Of a stretch of DNA of 64,000 nucleotides, positions 25,799-34,111 are shown one piece after another. The position numbers and the translations under genes are program-made. Under the pieces are notes generated by a model. That model searched no databases. It saw nothing but the letters and a program-made list of their open reading frames with translations, and was not told the origin of the DNA. The first letter of the stretch is position 1; every line of letters starts with the position of its first letter. Source of the stretch: Candidatus Melainabacteria bacterium (GTDB lineage: Bacteria > Cyanobacteriota > Vampirovibrionia > Obscuribacterales > Obscuribacteraceae); the NCBI GenBank assembly GCA_003242885.1, contig QKMZ01000015.1:205568-269567 (forward strand). The letters are read 5' to 3'.

Positions 25799-25814
25799 AT
25801 GCGGGAAACCGCAT
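25799..25814. promoter_or_regulatory. GGGAAACC palindrome upstream of the coupling-protein gene
   Basis: ATGCGGGAAACCGCAT is a perfect 16-nt palindrome ending exactly 100 nt before the ATG at 25915. It shares GGGA..AACCGCAT with 10608-10621. Confidence 0.4.
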
Positions 25815-25914
25815 ACTTTGCGCGAAACACGAATGAAATTCTGAGCAGAAATATCTAATATATCGGTCAAGATGGCCGTTTAGCAGCCGAAAATCGGCTT
25901 AAAGGGACAAAGAA

Positions 25915-28863
25915 ATGGGTTTTAAAGCACAGATTGACGAAACGGGGCACATCACCCGGTACAAAGATACCGACACCGGTGAAGTGATCAGCGCCAAGGA
26001 ATACGCCCGGCGCGCGCAGATGGTGCAGATGCCTGCCTATTCGCCTTACCCGTCGATGCAGACGGCGCAGCCCATGATGATGCCGGCGCCAATGTACGCT
26101 GGTCAGCCGGGTGCTGCCAATGCCTATCCGGTTCAGCAAACCCAGACCGGACGTCCCATAGGGCAAGACCTCAGCCAACATCTAATCAATCAAGGAATTC
26201 AGCAAGCCCCGCAACCCATGCCCGCGCAAGCAATGCCTATGCAGGCAATGCCGATGCAAGGGCAAAACCCGCTTATGCAGCCCGGTGCGCAAATGCTCGG
26301 AGCCAATGGTGGCATGCCTGTTAATTTGAACAGCACTGCTAACGGTAGCCCGCCCACGGCTGGTATGAATATCCAAGGCAAAAACCTGCGCATGGAAGGC
26401 GTTCCCGGCGCATCGCAGCGCGGACACGGTGGTCTGCCTGTTGCACACAAGTCAGGACATGGTTTCTTAGACGCAACTTCAATCGCAATCTTGCTGCCTA
26501 CTCTCGTTTTGCTCGCATTGATTATCGCTGCGGCGCACAAGAAGAGACTCTTCCCATGGCAAACAATCCGCACGTTCAATCCTCCGTCCGGTCTCATGAC
26601 CCCGCGCGATTACGAGCGTTCATTTGTATGCCCGCCTAACCTGCGTCGTCATGGACGCCTGGGCAAGAAGAATCCAAATTCCAGTTGGACGGAAGTAGAC
26701 GGAGTCGTTATCCCGTTCGGCTTCCTGGCAAGAACGCACTTGCCCGTCACCATTCCGATGGGACGTCTGCCTAACAAAAACATGTTCATCGTAGCGCCAT
26801 CCGGTTCCGGTAAAACGACCTTGATGCGGTCTATCATGAAAGCCCTCATGGCTAAGCCGTGCGTTATCATCGCACTAGAAGCGAAAGCCAATGATCCAAA
26901 CTTGGACGAAAAGAAAGAAGGCTTCAAGTATTCCGTATTGCCTGAAGCGCAACACGCAGGTTTTGACACTCTCTACTTCAACCCGTTGGACGACGAGTCG
27001 GTGCACTGGAATCCGCTCGATCTCGATCCGATTGTGTTCGCATCTTCAATCTGCCAAGACGTCAACTCACTTCCACCGGAAGAGCAGCACTGGGCAGAGC
27101 GCGACCATGGATACATTCACGGTTTGGCACAAATTCTCGCCTGGGGCGCAGTGCAAGTCACAGCCGAAGACGAAAATGGCTCACCGTCCGAATTCACAGC
27201 TTTGCCGCGCAACCCGCGTGGTTTGATGAAACTCGTCAATAATCGCCGCAATATCGTCGAATCTTTGAGAAGACTGAAGTCTAATCCTGAAGTGGAAACG
27301 GCAGAACTCAGTGAATTGACGCAGAAGATGTCGTCCATCATCCGGACGGATAGTGACTGGGATAAAAACATCCAGGGCATTCGTGGACGTCTTCGAATGT
27401 TTAACAACAAGCAAGTTATGCGTGTGACCGAGCAGTCGAACATCGATATCAAGGCAGCGATGATGCGCCCGACTGTGCTCATCTTCGGTGCTCCAGCCTC
27501 GATGGGACCTGACGCAGAATCATTGGCATCATGCTTCGTGTACACACTGCAACAAGCGTTGCACACCAGATACGGTACCAAGACCGCCCTCCCGTTGTTT
27601 GCGTTCTTCGATGAATACCAAACATTGAACCTCGACATAGCCGGCAGATTGTCCGCTATCGTCCGTGGTGCTAACGGCGGACTGACAGTTATCTTGCAGA
27701 ACATCTCACAGATCGCCAACTCTGCTGGAGCCACGGGCGACTCGAGTCAGTCCGGTATGTCCGAGCTGAAGACAATCTTCTCCAACAGTGCTGTACGCGT
27801 ATGCTTGCACAACGCTGACGAAACGACCGCTAAGTTCTTCTCCGAAGAAATCGGTAAGCACGCCGTCATCGTCCCAGGTATAGCCGACCACTACGCCGCG
27901 AGCGGATTCGGTATCTTCCCGAATTCATGGAACAAGATCCACTCGCAGCAGGTAGTAGCTCGCGTCGACCCAGACTCCATCAAGCGTATGGAAAAGCAGC
28001 ATGCACTAGTCTTCTTGTCTCCAGCCGGTGACGCAGAATTCGGTGAATGCAAACCGATGATGGTAGACCTGCGCGGTATTGAAGAAATCGCAAGACTCCA
28101 CCTCTTGCACAACGTTTCAAGACGCGGCGTATCGCCAGCTGCAGAAGCTGCCGGTCCGGACGGCGCGCCTCCAAACAATCCGATTCCCGGAGCACCACCT
28201 GCTCCACAAATGCCGGAAGGCGCAGTACCGATGTTCGCTCGCGGACTCAGTCAAGCACAAGCGTTCGCTCAAGAACTCGTACCGGACAATTTCGCACCAG
28301 CTCCAGAGCAGCAAGTCGCTTACGCAGAACCTGCACAGTATGCTCAACCGGCAGCAGTAGCTCAACAAGCTCCCGCCGCTCAAGTTGCAGCCTCAGCAAG
28401 AATCTGTCCAGCCTGCGGCAAAGAAGCAGGCCAACGCAAATTCTGCATCGAGTGCGGACACTTCATGGGCGTTCCACAGCCACCAGTTGAGCAAGCTCAA
28501 CCGCAAGTAGAATTGGCAACCAGCGCTGCAATTGTTCAACCGCAGCATGCTGCCGAAGCTCCAAGCAATGCGCCGCCATTCCCGAGCTTTGCTCGCCAAG
28601 CGACAGGCGGCAGTCGCTCAGCGCTTCTCGAAAGTCCGCAAGCAATTGCTGATGCAGCGCAAACTAGCTACGCACAGCCGGCAGCGCCGGAGCAGCCACA
28701 AGCTGCACCGCAAGCTCCAGCGACCAATCCGAAGAGCCCGTTCCAAAGAAAGCCGATGACTAGCTTCAGCCCTGACGTTAGCCGCTTTGGATTCACGCCT
28801 CCAGGAGTAGAAGCGCAACCGCAACAAGGTCAAGGACAGAACCCAGCTCAAGTTGAGTTCTAA
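25915..28863 (+). CDS. VirD4/TraG-like coupling ATPase with C-terminal zinc ribbon
   Basis: 982 residues. Coupling proteins recruit substrates to type IV channels. The N-terminus (about 1-180) is a Met/Gln/Pro-rich low-complexity region. One membrane helix follows (ATSIAILLPTLVLLALIIAAA, about 187-207), where VirD4 usually has two. The ATPase core has Walker A APSGSGKTT (294-302) and Walker B LFAFFDEYQTLN (561-572), with the conserved 'GGLTVILQNISQI' strand after it. The C-terminal 250 residues are Ala/Pro/Gln-rich and contain a CPAC...CIEC zinc ribbon (Cys 831, 834, 844, 847), not a usual VirD4 feature; it could bind substrates. GGG lies upstream of the ATG. Last gene of the plus-strand block. 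Confidence 0.85.
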   Translation: MGFKAQIDETGHITRYKDTDTGEVISAKEYARRAQMVQMPAYSPYPSMQTAQPMMMPAPMYAGQPGAANAYPVQQTQTGRPIGQDLSQHLINQGIQQAPQPMPAQAMPMQAMPMQGQNPLMQPGAQMLGANGGMPVNLNSTANGSPPTAGMNIQGKNLRMEGVPGASQRGHGGLPVAHKSGHGFLDATSIAILLPTLVLLALIIAAAHKKRLFPWQTIRTFNPPSGLMTPRDYERSFVCPPNLRRHGRLGKKNPNSSWTEVDGVVIPFGFLARTHLPVTIPMGRLPNKNMFIVAPSGSGKTTLMRSIMKALMAKPCVIIALEAKANDPNLDEKKEGFKYSVLPEAQHAGFDTLYFNPLDDESVHWNPLDLDPIVFASSICQDVNSLPPEEQHWAERDHGYIHGLAQILAWGAVQVTAEDENGSPSEFTALPRNPRGLMKLVNNRRNIVESLRRLKSNPEVETAELSELTQKMSSIIRTDSDWDKNIQGIRGRLRMFNNKQVMRVTEQSNIDIKAAMMRPTVLIFGAPASMGPDAESLASCFVYTLQQALHTRYGTKTALPLFAFFDEYQTLNLDIAGRLSAIVRGANGGLTVILQNISQIANSAGATGDSSQSGMSELKTIFSNSAVRVCLHNADETTAKFFSEEIGKHAVIVPGIADHYAASGFGIFPNSWNKIHSQQVVARVDPDSIKRMEKQHALVFLSPAGDAEFGECKPMMVDLRGIEEIARLHLLHNVSRRGVSPAAEAAGPDGAPPNNPIPGAPPAPQMPEGAVPMFARGLSQAQAFAQELVPDNFAPAPEQQVAYAEPAQYAQPAAVAQQAPAAQVAASARICPACGKEAGQRKFCIECGHFMGVPQPPVEQAQPQVELATSAAIVQPQHAAEAPSNAPPFPSFARQATGGSRSALLESPQAIADAAQTSYAQPAAPEQPQAAPQAPATNPKSPFQRKPMTSFSPDVSRFGFTPPGVEAQPQQGQGQNPAQVEF

Positions 28864-28869
28864 ACGTAG

Positions 28870-28889
28870 GGTCGACACCATACGTCGAC
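28870..28889. repeat. REP-like palindrome, degenerate TCGAC copy
   Basis: Arms GGTCGAC and GTCGAC around ACCATAC, just after the coupling-protein stop. Confidence 0.6.
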
Positions 28890-28905
28890 TGCACAGAAAA
28901 GTATT

Positions 28906-28944
28906 CTGTCGATTGCACACTCAATGCAATCGACAGTTTGTTTT
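28906..28944 (+). terminator. Strong terminator between convergent blocks
   Basis: Perfect 12-bp stem CTGTCGATTGCA / TGCAATCGACAG with a 7-nt loop, followed by TTTGTTTT. It ends the plus-strand block 40 nt after the coupling-protein gene. Confidence 0.85.
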
Positions 28945-28966
28945 GGACCGTATTTATGCCGCCAGC

Positions 28967-28987
28967 GGGCGATGCATGGCATCGCCC
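28967..28987. repeat. REP-like palindrome, GCGAT subfamily
   Basis: Arms GGGCGATG and CATCGCCC, identical to 20144-20164; it sits 14 nt past the 3' end of the minus-strand VirB6-like gene. Confidence 0.75.
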
Positions 28988-29000
28988 CTCTACAGAACAA

Positions 29001-32000
29001 CTAGATGGGTTTTGCCCAGCTCGGGTAGCCATTGTTATTAGCATTCGGGTTTTGTGCTGCTTGTCTGGCACGCTCTTCAGTAACTGCTTTGAGGAAATCA
29101 ACTCCACTGTTTTTCGGTGCAGCAGGAGCTGCAACTTTCGCTTCTGCTTCCATCTTGCGGGTTGCTTCAGCTGCTTGGAAGGCAGCCATCACGCCGCTTC
29201 CTGATTGAGGTGCTGGGGCTGAAACCACCGCAGCCGGAGAGGAGACAACGGGAGCGGGGGCAGCGGCAACTGCAACTGCAACTGGAGCCGGAGCAGAAAC
29301 GACTGGCGCCGGGGCAGAGACCACAGGAGAAGGAGCAGGGGCGACGGGTTGAGCGTAAGTTGCCGGAGCTGCATAAGCTTGTACCGACGGCGCTGCGGAA
29401 GTTTGAACTTGTTGTGCTGATTGCATATTTTGCGCTGCGGGAGCTTGAGCAAATGGTGCGTCGACAAACTGGGCAATGCTTTGAGCGCTCATTTGTTGTG
29501 TGACTTGCGCTGCGACTTGCGCTTGTGCTGAGGTGGCGAAATTGGCTTGCGCTGCTGTAATTGCGGAGTTGACTGCGGTTGGGTTCAAATTCAACGCAGC
29601 ATTCAAAGCACCGCCACCGGTGAAAGACGATGCGTCGAAATTCAGGTTGGCACCAGATACAGCGTTGTTCATTTTGTTGAGGAGAGAATTAGCGAATTGA
29701 GCCTCTGCTCCGTTGGTTCCGTTCATCGCAGACAAACCAGAATTCAAAGCAGAAGACACTGAAGCGTTATCGAGCGCATTTGCGACGAATTGCGATGCGC
29801 CGTTTACTCCGGAGGAGATGTTTGCTGCACCAGGGACCGGCACATTGCCGTAGGTCGAAGGATCCATATTGATGGCTTGAGCGCCTTTCTCGATTGCCGC
29901 TACTGGATTTCCGACCAAGCTGGCGAAGCCTTTGCTGTCTTCGACGGCTGATGCGAGTTTGCCAAGTTCCGTCGATGCCATGCCGGCCTGTCCGGAAAGA
30001 GCAGGCATCATGGTTTGTGCGGCGTCGAGCATTGTGTTTGCGCTGGCGGCGAGCGGTGGCAAGCTCATCAAGGAGCTGGTGCCGGAAGCGAACTGCGCCA
30101 TACCAGCGACTTCCTGCCCGATGGCTGCAATTTGCGTGCCGTTCAAGCTATTCACAGCACCTTGTGCAAGAGGTGGCATATCCAAACCGTTTGTCCAATC
30201 TTTCATGGCTGAAGTTGCGCTTTGCATGCCGTTGGATACAGAACCAAGGTTGCCCAAGAGTTGGTTTGCCAGCGAGCTTGCTGTGCTGCTGAGCGCTGCG
30301 TTTGCGCTGCCCAGTCCTTCTGCCGCTAATGTGCTTGCGGTCGATGCGAGCGATCCAATTCCGGTGGTTCCATTTGCTCCAGTCGCACCGCTGGTGATAC
30401 CGCCCAAACCGTTTTCTCCAACCTTGCCGAGTGCAGAGTTTGTCAATGCGCCCAAACCGTTGAGGTTGTTTTGTGTGGGCATCATGAGCGGGTTTTGATT
30501 GTTTTGCGCCATGTGATTTCTGGCGGCGCTCACTGCTGTGTGACCAGCTTCCGTGATGAGTCCGACGAAGTCGAATGCAAATTTGACGCTTCCCGTTGCG
30601 AGGCAATTGAGTGCGGTGAAGATGAATGTGCCGGTGGCGTCTGCGTTGTTGAAGAGTGCCATGAGAAGGACAGCAGTGTTCCAGAAGAGCGACCAGAAGC
30701 AGAGTGTGATGACCCCGACTACCCAGTTGGGCCAGGCTTCGCGCAATTGTCTGACGGGGTAGACCCAAATGGCAGCCATGATCGGTCCGACGAGGAACAA
30801 GTAGTGAAGGTAGATAAGTTGGAATGTGCACAGCAAATCCCAGATGGTTGTCACCGCCATGTTGCTGCCGAAAACAGCGAGTCTTGCTACTACTTCGCTA
30901 GATGGCATCAGTTCGTCAGCCATGCCTTCGATAGCTTGCTGTGTGCCGTCTGCCCCAAAGGTCTTGTTGTTGAAGAGCTGATTTTCCAAGCCACTAAGTC
31001 CGGTGACATCATTGCCTTTTGGGAACGGAGACATTGGAGCAAGACCCGGTAGAATCGACAGAGTATTTTTATTTTCAGCTGCTTGGCGCGAGGGGAAAGC
31101 GCGTTGTTGTCCTTTGAAAGCGTCGGCGTACATGTCTGTTCCGAACTGCGCTTTATAGAATTCCTGGATGGTGTGGCTGATTGAGTTGGAGAAATCAATT
31201 CCGTAGTTGATGACCAAGAAAGAACCAGGAATGAAGCACATTGCCACAACTGCTCTCAAGATGCCTTCGAAAGGATTGCCAGCTTCAATGACAGGATTGC
31301 CGGCGCTCATCATCACTTTTGTTTGGGTAAGAACAGCTCCGGGAACCAGAAGCAAAATTGCGATCGGAACAAAGATGTTGTTGCGCAGTTTGTTCCAGAT
31401 ATTTCCTTCTTGCGCCGTGAAGTTGATCAGATATTTGCCTGTGAAGTTGATGGCAGCGTTGGCATTTGCTGTCGTGATTTGTGCGAACGAATTGCCGAGC
31501 ATTGTTTGCACAGCCAGTTGGGAAGCCAATGCGCTTGGAATGTTGCGCAGAGGATCGGAGATTTGCGAAAGCAGTTGCTGCTGAAGTTGAAGTAATTGCA
31601 TTTTGAGCGACGTGTCTGTGAGCGGCAGACCTTGAGTCGGAACACCACCCGTGAGAAGTTGCTGCATCGATTGTGAGAGATTCAAACTGCCTAGAGGAAT
31701 CATCGGTCCTTGCGAGTACAAGGCGGCAGGATTGAATGTGCCAACAGTGGAAGCGGGCAAGCCATCGGTTGATTGTTTGTAGAGCTTCTCGAGTTGACCA
31801 ACGGTGAGGTTGTACTCTTGATTGGCTGCATTTGCTGCTGCGTTAACTGCTGAGTCGACTGCAACATCGATTGCTGCATCTGCTTTCGCAACAGGAGTGT
31901 TTCTTCTATCGGAGTTTCCGCCTTGCGAGCCATCTGCAGCGAAGGCGCCGGTGGAGATGATTGCGATCGCTGCGGTTGCGGTGAGAAGTACTTTGATAGA

Positions 32001-32015
32001 AAACGACTTGTGCAT
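29001..32015 (-). CDS. VirB6/TrbL-like membrane protein, minus-strand copy 2
   Basis: 1004 residues. Signal peptide (VLLTATAAIAIISTGAFA|A), about 180 periplasmic residues with Ala/Gln-rich helices, and then a polytopic core (about 210-500). The core has NIFVPIAILLLVPGAVL, GILRAVVAMCFIPGSFLVINYGID, LICTFQLIYLHYLFLVGPIMAAIWV-type and WVVGVITLCFWSLFWNTAVLL helices. The remaining 500 residues are soluble: Ala/Ser/Asn-rich helical segments, then a Pro-Ala-Val repeat (APAPVVS units, about 890-960) and a short charged end. The core matches the next gene upstream (GKYLINF...EGN / GKHLVNI...EGI; both end their first helix in GAVL). The Pro-Ala tail could span the periplasm or cell wall. Confidence 0.72.
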   Translation of the reverse strand: MHKSFSIKVLLTATAAIAIISTGAFAADGSQGGNSDRRNTPVAKADAAIDVAVDSAVNAAANAANQEYNLTVGQLEKLYKQSTDGLPASTVGTFNPAALYSQGPMIPLGSLNLSQSMQQLLTGGVPTQGLPLTDTSLKMQLLQLQQQLLSQISDPLRNIPSALASQLAVQTMLGNSFAQITTANANAAINFTGKYLINFTAQEGNIWNKLRNNIFVPIAILLLVPGAVLTQTKVMMSAGNPVIEAGNPFEGILRAVVAMCFIPGSFLVINYGIDFSNSISHTIQEFYKAQFGTDMYADAFKGQQRAFPSRQAAENKNTLSILPGLAPMSPFPKGNDVTGLSGLENQLFNNKTFGADGTQQAIEGMADELMPSSEVVARLAVFGSNMAVTTIWDLLCTFQLIYLHYLFLVGPIMAAIWVYPVRQLREAWPNWVVGVITLCFWSLFWNTAVLLMALFNNADATGTFIFTALNCLATGSVKFAFDFVGLITEAGHTAVSAARNHMAQNNQNPLMMPTQNNLNGLGALTNSALGKVGENGLGGITSGATGANGTTGIGSLASTASTLAAEGLGSANAALSSTASSLANQLLGNLGSVSNGMQSATSAMKDWTNGLDMPPLAQGAVNSLNGTQIAAIGQEVAGMAQFASGTSSLMSLPPLAASANTMLDAAQTMMPALSGQAGMASTELGKLASAVEDSKGFASLVGNPVAAIEKGAQAINMDPSTYGNVPVPGAANISSGVNGASQFVANALDNASVSSALNSGLSAMNGTNGAEAQFANSLLNKMNNAVSGANLNFDASSFTGGGALNAALNLNPTAVNSAITAAQANFATSAQAQVAAQVTQQMSAQSIAQFVDAPFAQAPAAQNMQSAQQVQTSAAPSVQAYAAPATYAQPVAPAPSPVVSAPAPVVSAPAPVAVAVAAAPAPVVSSPAAVVSAPAPQSGSGVMAAFQAAEATRKMEAEAKVAAPAAPKNSGVDFLKAVTEERARQAAQNPNANNNGYPSWAKPI

Positions 32016-32066
32016 CTTGGTGTCCTGTTTGTTGGGATTGGGGTTGAGGGTGAAACTTTCTTTGAA

Positions 32067-33803
32067 CTAGGCGATGCCGCCGACAGCACTTCCCATTGAG
32101 CTTCCGAGTGCGCCTCCGGTGGCGGTTCCGCCTATGTTGGGTGAGGCGCCGACGCCGCTGCCTTGTCCCAATTCGCCGAGTAATTTGTCTACGAACGAAC
32201 CGGGGTTGAATTGAAAGGACATGAAGGGAACGACCGAGAGAAGAACGAGAAAGCAAATCATTGCGAATAATTCCCAGGGGCTGTTGGCTTCGTAGATGCC
32301 TTCTTGGCGCAGCCATGTGATGCGCGCGTCCATAACAAGGAGGAGCACGCACCACCAGAATCTCCAGAGCACGAGATTGATAACTGCGTTCAACCAGTTG
32401 GTGAAAACTGTTTTGAAGAGGCGGGACATACCCCATGGCCACGCGTAGAGCGCGGCGGCAATTGGTCCCATCAAGAACAAGTAGAGAACAAAAACGAGTT
32501 GAAACGCCAGCAAAATTGCAGTTGCAATCGACACCATCATTGAGAGAGTTCCTGCTACCATTGCCGAAGTTTGATTTTGAACAGGCTTGTTCTCTACGTT
32601 TGCCATGAATGCTTGTGCACTTTCCGGTGATGCCATTGCGGGCATTGGAGCGGTTTGCGCACCGCTAGCGATTTGCGACATTTGTTCGCCGAGCCAGCTC
32701 TGTACGTTTTGCAGATCCGTGACTGCTTGGACTGTTTCAGTCATGGAATTTCCGATGTCGATTGAGTAAGAGACGATCAGCTGGGTCGCTGGAATGAGAA
32801 CAATGGCTGTAAGGGCTTTGAGCGGACCGGAGAGCGGTGTCATGATTTCTTCACCAGGTGCGATGTTGAAGGTGTATTGGACAATGACTTTTGCACTGCT
32901 GAGAACGGCGCCGGTGAGGAGGAGCAGAATTGCCATCGGCACGTAAACAGATTTCCAGAAGAGTTGAACGCTGCGAACAACTTTGCTGATGCCTTCGTTG
33001 CCCGCGACTTCTTCGTTGGCAATGTTGACGAGATGCTTGCCGATGACTTTGATGTTTGCCTGGGTTGTTTGTTTTGCAACCTGAGAGGTCGATTCAGCGA
33101 TCATTTGTTGTTGGGCTTGGGCGACTACTTGAGCTGTTTTGACCCAACGCTCTGGGCTCGTGGCTCGATCGATGATTGTTTGTGCAAAATCTCCGAGAGC
33201 TAACTTCGCTGCAGTGTCGGTGAGGCGGATACCCAGTCCGTTGAAACTTCCTTCTGCCATCGCTGCGTTTACCACGCCGGAAGGAAGATCTTTGGCTAGC
33301 AAAACCGCGCCTGGGTCAAACTGGAAAGCACCATCTTGCGGTCCCGGAACGCCGAAGTGGGAGGTCATTCCATAACCTTGTCCGGCTTGGAAAACGTAGG
33401 TTACCGGCTTTTGGATGTAGACAAGTGGGGTGGAGTAAGTCTTGAGGGATTCGGACTTAGACTTATTGCTGGCTCTGACGCGATAGCTGGCGCCGTTTTG
33501 CGTTCCTGACGTAGCGTGGCTGCCGTGGCTGGTAGAGGTGGGGACGGAACCGTCGTTGATCAATTGCTGCAGGGCTTTGATCTTCTTCTCTTTCTTTGGA
33601 GCAAAACGATTCTCGTATTCTCTTTGCAGAGATGCCTGGCTTGGGGCTTGGGCTCCGGCTGGTAATTGAACTGCTAAGGCTGAAGCCGTTATGAGCAATG
33701 AAACCGCGGCTAGTTTAGATACAGTCGAGATCTTCGAATTTGTTGAAACTGCGATGGCCGCAAAGGTGATGTTTCTTCCTGCCAGTAAGCTGCGGATGTC
33801 CAT
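32067..33803 (-). CDS. VirB6/TrbL-like membrane protein, minus-strand copy 1
   Basis: 578 residues from the ATG at 33803, which has AAGGAG 8 nt upstream; the longer reading from 33950 adds 49 residues with no signal-like property. Signal sequence with core LAAVSLLITASALAVQLP and cleavage GAQA. A charged stretch (FAPKKEKKIKALQQL) is followed by a polytopic core: VYVPMAILLLLTGAVL, LTAIVLIPATQLIVSYSIDIG, ILLAFQLVFVLYLFLMGPIAAALY, NLVLWRFWWCVLLLV and LFAMICFLVLLSVVPFMSFQF. It ends in a Gly-rich tail. It is a close architectural paralogue of the gene 51 nt downstream and the first gene of that two-gene unit. Probably an inner-membrane channel subunit. Confidence 0.72.
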   Translation of the reverse strand: MDIRSLLAGRNITFAAIAVSTNSKISTVSKLAAVSLLITASALAVQLPAGAQAPSQASLQREYENRFAPKKEKKIKALQQLINDGSVPTSTSHGSHATSGTQNGASYRVRASNKSKSESLKTYSTPLVYIQKPVTYVFQAGQGYGMTSHFGVPGPQDGAFQFDPGAVLLAKDLPSGVVNAAMAEGSFNGLGIRLTDTAAKLALGDFAQTIIDRATSPERWVKTAQVVAQAQQQMIAESTSQVAKQTTQANIKVIGKHLVNIANEEVAGNEGISKVVRSVQLFWKSVYVPMAILLLLTGAVLSSAKVIVQYTFNIAPGEEIMTPLSGPLKALTAIVLIPATQLIVSYSIDIGNSMTETVQAVTDLQNVQSWLGEQMSQIASGAQTAPMPAMASPESAQAFMANVENKPVQNQTSAMVAGTLSMMVSIATAILLAFQLVFVLYLFLMGPIAAALYAWPWGMSRLFKTVFTNWLNAVINLVLWRFWWCVLLLVMDARITWLRQEGIYEANSPWELFAMICFLVLLSVVPFMSFQFNPGSFVDKLLGELGQGSGVGASPNIGGTATGGALGSSMGSAVGGIA

Positions 33804-34111
33804 CGAGTTAACTCCTTGAGAAACGTTGCTAGGCTCGGGCGCCTGCAATCTCGGAGGTCCTGCGGACCTCTGGTCTTCGAGCTGGTCGCGGGCGGGTGTC
33901 CCGGACTCATGCCTAAAATGTAAGCCAGCCGATGGACAATGGTTGGACAACCGTCAAAAGCCGGCAGGTGCTTAGATTTCTGATTATTGAATAGGTAATA
34001 TCTAGAGACTTGGACATGTAGCCACATCTGATCTTTAAAGATAAAGGACTCGGTGCATCCAAAGCCAAGATGTTAGTCTGTGTGCTCGTTCTGTTTAGAT
34101 GGAGACAAACA
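33804..34111. other. Divergent promoter region
   Basis: 308 nt between the minus-strand VirB6-like unit and a methyltransferase gene. It holds a perfect hairpin GAGGTCC-TGC-GGACCTC (near 33855-33871) in the leader of the minus-strand unit, and a GC-rich CCGGGACACCC string (minus strand, about 33890-33904), 87-101 nt before that start codon, which faintly resembles the GGGAA-CCC sites. Confidence 0.45.

Noticed and set aside
30148..30831. A 227-residue minus-strand ORF in another frame
   Set aside because: It is a frame-shifted reading of the VirB6-like gene on the same strand, rich in His/Arg/Thr as expected for such shadows.
31963..31970. GCGATCGC octamers here and near 41030, reminiscent of cyanobacterial HIP1
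   Set aside because: Two copies in 64 kb are close to chance expectation, so this is not HIP1 enrichment.
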